Shown: piece after piece, positions 63,301-64,000 of the stretch
How positions within the stretch are numbered: position 1 is the first letter of the stretch
Layout of the letters: every line of letters starts with the position of its first letter
Assembly: GCA_009741485.1 (NCBI GenBank)
Contig: CM019217.1
Coordinates: 33,861,485 to 33,925,484, forward strand
Reading direction: 5' to 3'
DNA from: Malurus cyaneus samueli
Taxonomy: Eukaryota; Chordata; Aves; Passeriformes; Maluridae
Length of the DNA stretch: 64,000 nt
Made by a program: the position numbers and the translations under genes
Notes under the pieces: generated by a model
What the model was told of the DNA's origin: nothing
What the model saw: only the letters and a program-made list of their open reading frames with translations
Databases searched by the model: none

Positions 63301-64000
63301 AGAAATATGCAGTTTTCACATTTGTTTTCAGAATCAAGGTAGATTGTCTCAGATTTACCCCTTGTAATCACTTGGAATCAATCATGAGTATTACATCAAA
63401 AATATGAGGTGGGGAGGAAAAAAAATAATAAATGTTAATAAAATGAGCATTTGGATTTCCTAGCATTATGAGGTGAAATAGATTACTGCTGCAGTGTGGA
63501 CTTATTAAATTACATTCCTCAATCATCTATCTTAAATCTGGTACTACTTTATATTAATTAATGTCTTGAATAATAGAATAAATAGAATATATAGCATATT
63601 TTTAGATAACAGTGACCTAGAAGGAAGCCAGAAAGCATAAAGGGTGAGAGATTAGAAATTTTTTTTAAAACATAAGAAAGTATTTCAGAAAAAAATGTCA
63701 TAGAAGCAAAAGGTTTGCACCAAAATGTGAAAAATCATAAGTCTGGTGGAAAAAAGTGGGTAAAATACAAAACTTCATATTGGCCTATTGAAAAATATGA
63801 AGAGAGAGGTTAGATTAAAAATATGTCAGAGAGCCTTTTGCTTTAAAGTAAGAAAGATGTAAACATGCTTTCAGAAGACACAATTGCATGGGAAAAGAAT
63901 TTTCTTGTAAAAAAAACAACCCAGGAAGACTGAGTTGAATGGTGTTCCAATATACATGGGGGAAAATGCTTTGAAAGAATATTTTTTCTAGTTTTCAGAG
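60386..64000. other. AT-rich non-coding stretch with an N gap
   Basis: No supportable gene in 3.6 kb. A 157-codon open frame on the minus strand (61711-62184) starts at GTG and shows no domain, with a lysine run from a poly-T tract. The remainder is CpG-depleted AT-rich sequence. Confidence 0.65.
60551..60565. other. Assembly gap (15 N)
   Basis: Fifteen undetermined bases about 165 bases after the CR1 end. The true gap size is unknown. Confidence 0.95.

Noticed and set aside
1..64000. CRISPR arrays, operons, ribosome binding sites, plasmid or phage functions
   Set aside because: No regularly spaced repeats, no bacterial coding density and clear avian retroelements. The window is vertebrate nuclear DNA, apart from the uncertain 1.5-4.9 kb block.

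Overview
This 64 kb window reads as non-coding vertebrate nuclear DNA, almost certainly from a bird. It is AT-rich, strongly CpG-depleted over most of its length and full of A/T homopolymers. It carries several CR1 LINE 3' ends with the avian ATTCTGTGATTCT-type tail, and LTRs of avian ERVL-like and ERVK-like layout. I found no protein-coding gene, exon, rRNA or complete tRNA gene that I can support. All open frames are short, or lie inside LTRs, and none shows a recognisable domain. The window is best read as a gene desert or a very large intron.

Layout. 1-1500 is AT-rich unique sequence. About 1500-4900 is a block whose base statistics differ sharply from the rest: CpG is close to random expectation, homopolymers are few, and a CpG-island-like core lies at 3470-3860. 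A CR1 fragment follows at about 4950. 5.1-22.3 kb is ordinary AT-rich non-coding DNA with simple repeats, a five-N gap at 7766-7770, a G4-forming poly-C tract at 18.84 kb and a CTCF-like site at 11.38 kb. A CR1 tail lies at 22.34 kb, then a moderately GC-rich patch.

23680-24711 is a GC-rich 1.03 kb LTR on the minus strand with a 5 bp target-site duplication, a TATA box, a poly(A) signal and an implied R region of about 650 nt. 24.7-32.3 kb is plain non-coding DNA. A CR1 tail (32.37 kb) is followed by a degraded ERVL-like LTR (32.64-33.06 kb). Two solo LTRs with intact duplications sit close together: an 895 bp ERVL-like one (43532-44426, 5 bp) and a 438 bp ERVK/alpharetrovirus-like one (45245-45682, 6 bp). 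A minus-strand CR1 tail lies at 47.16 kb and a longer plus-strand CR1 3' end at 60.1 kb, beside a 15-N gap at 60551-60565.

Nothing here works together as a pathway or operon. The main biological content is transposon history and the regulatory potential of the LTRs. The two most notable signals are the compositionally foreign-looking first 5 kb and the long-R, GC-rich LTR at 23.7-24.7 kb. Boundaries of LTRs come from TG...CA ends plus duplications read by eye. Family names come from memory of avian repeats, not from a database search.
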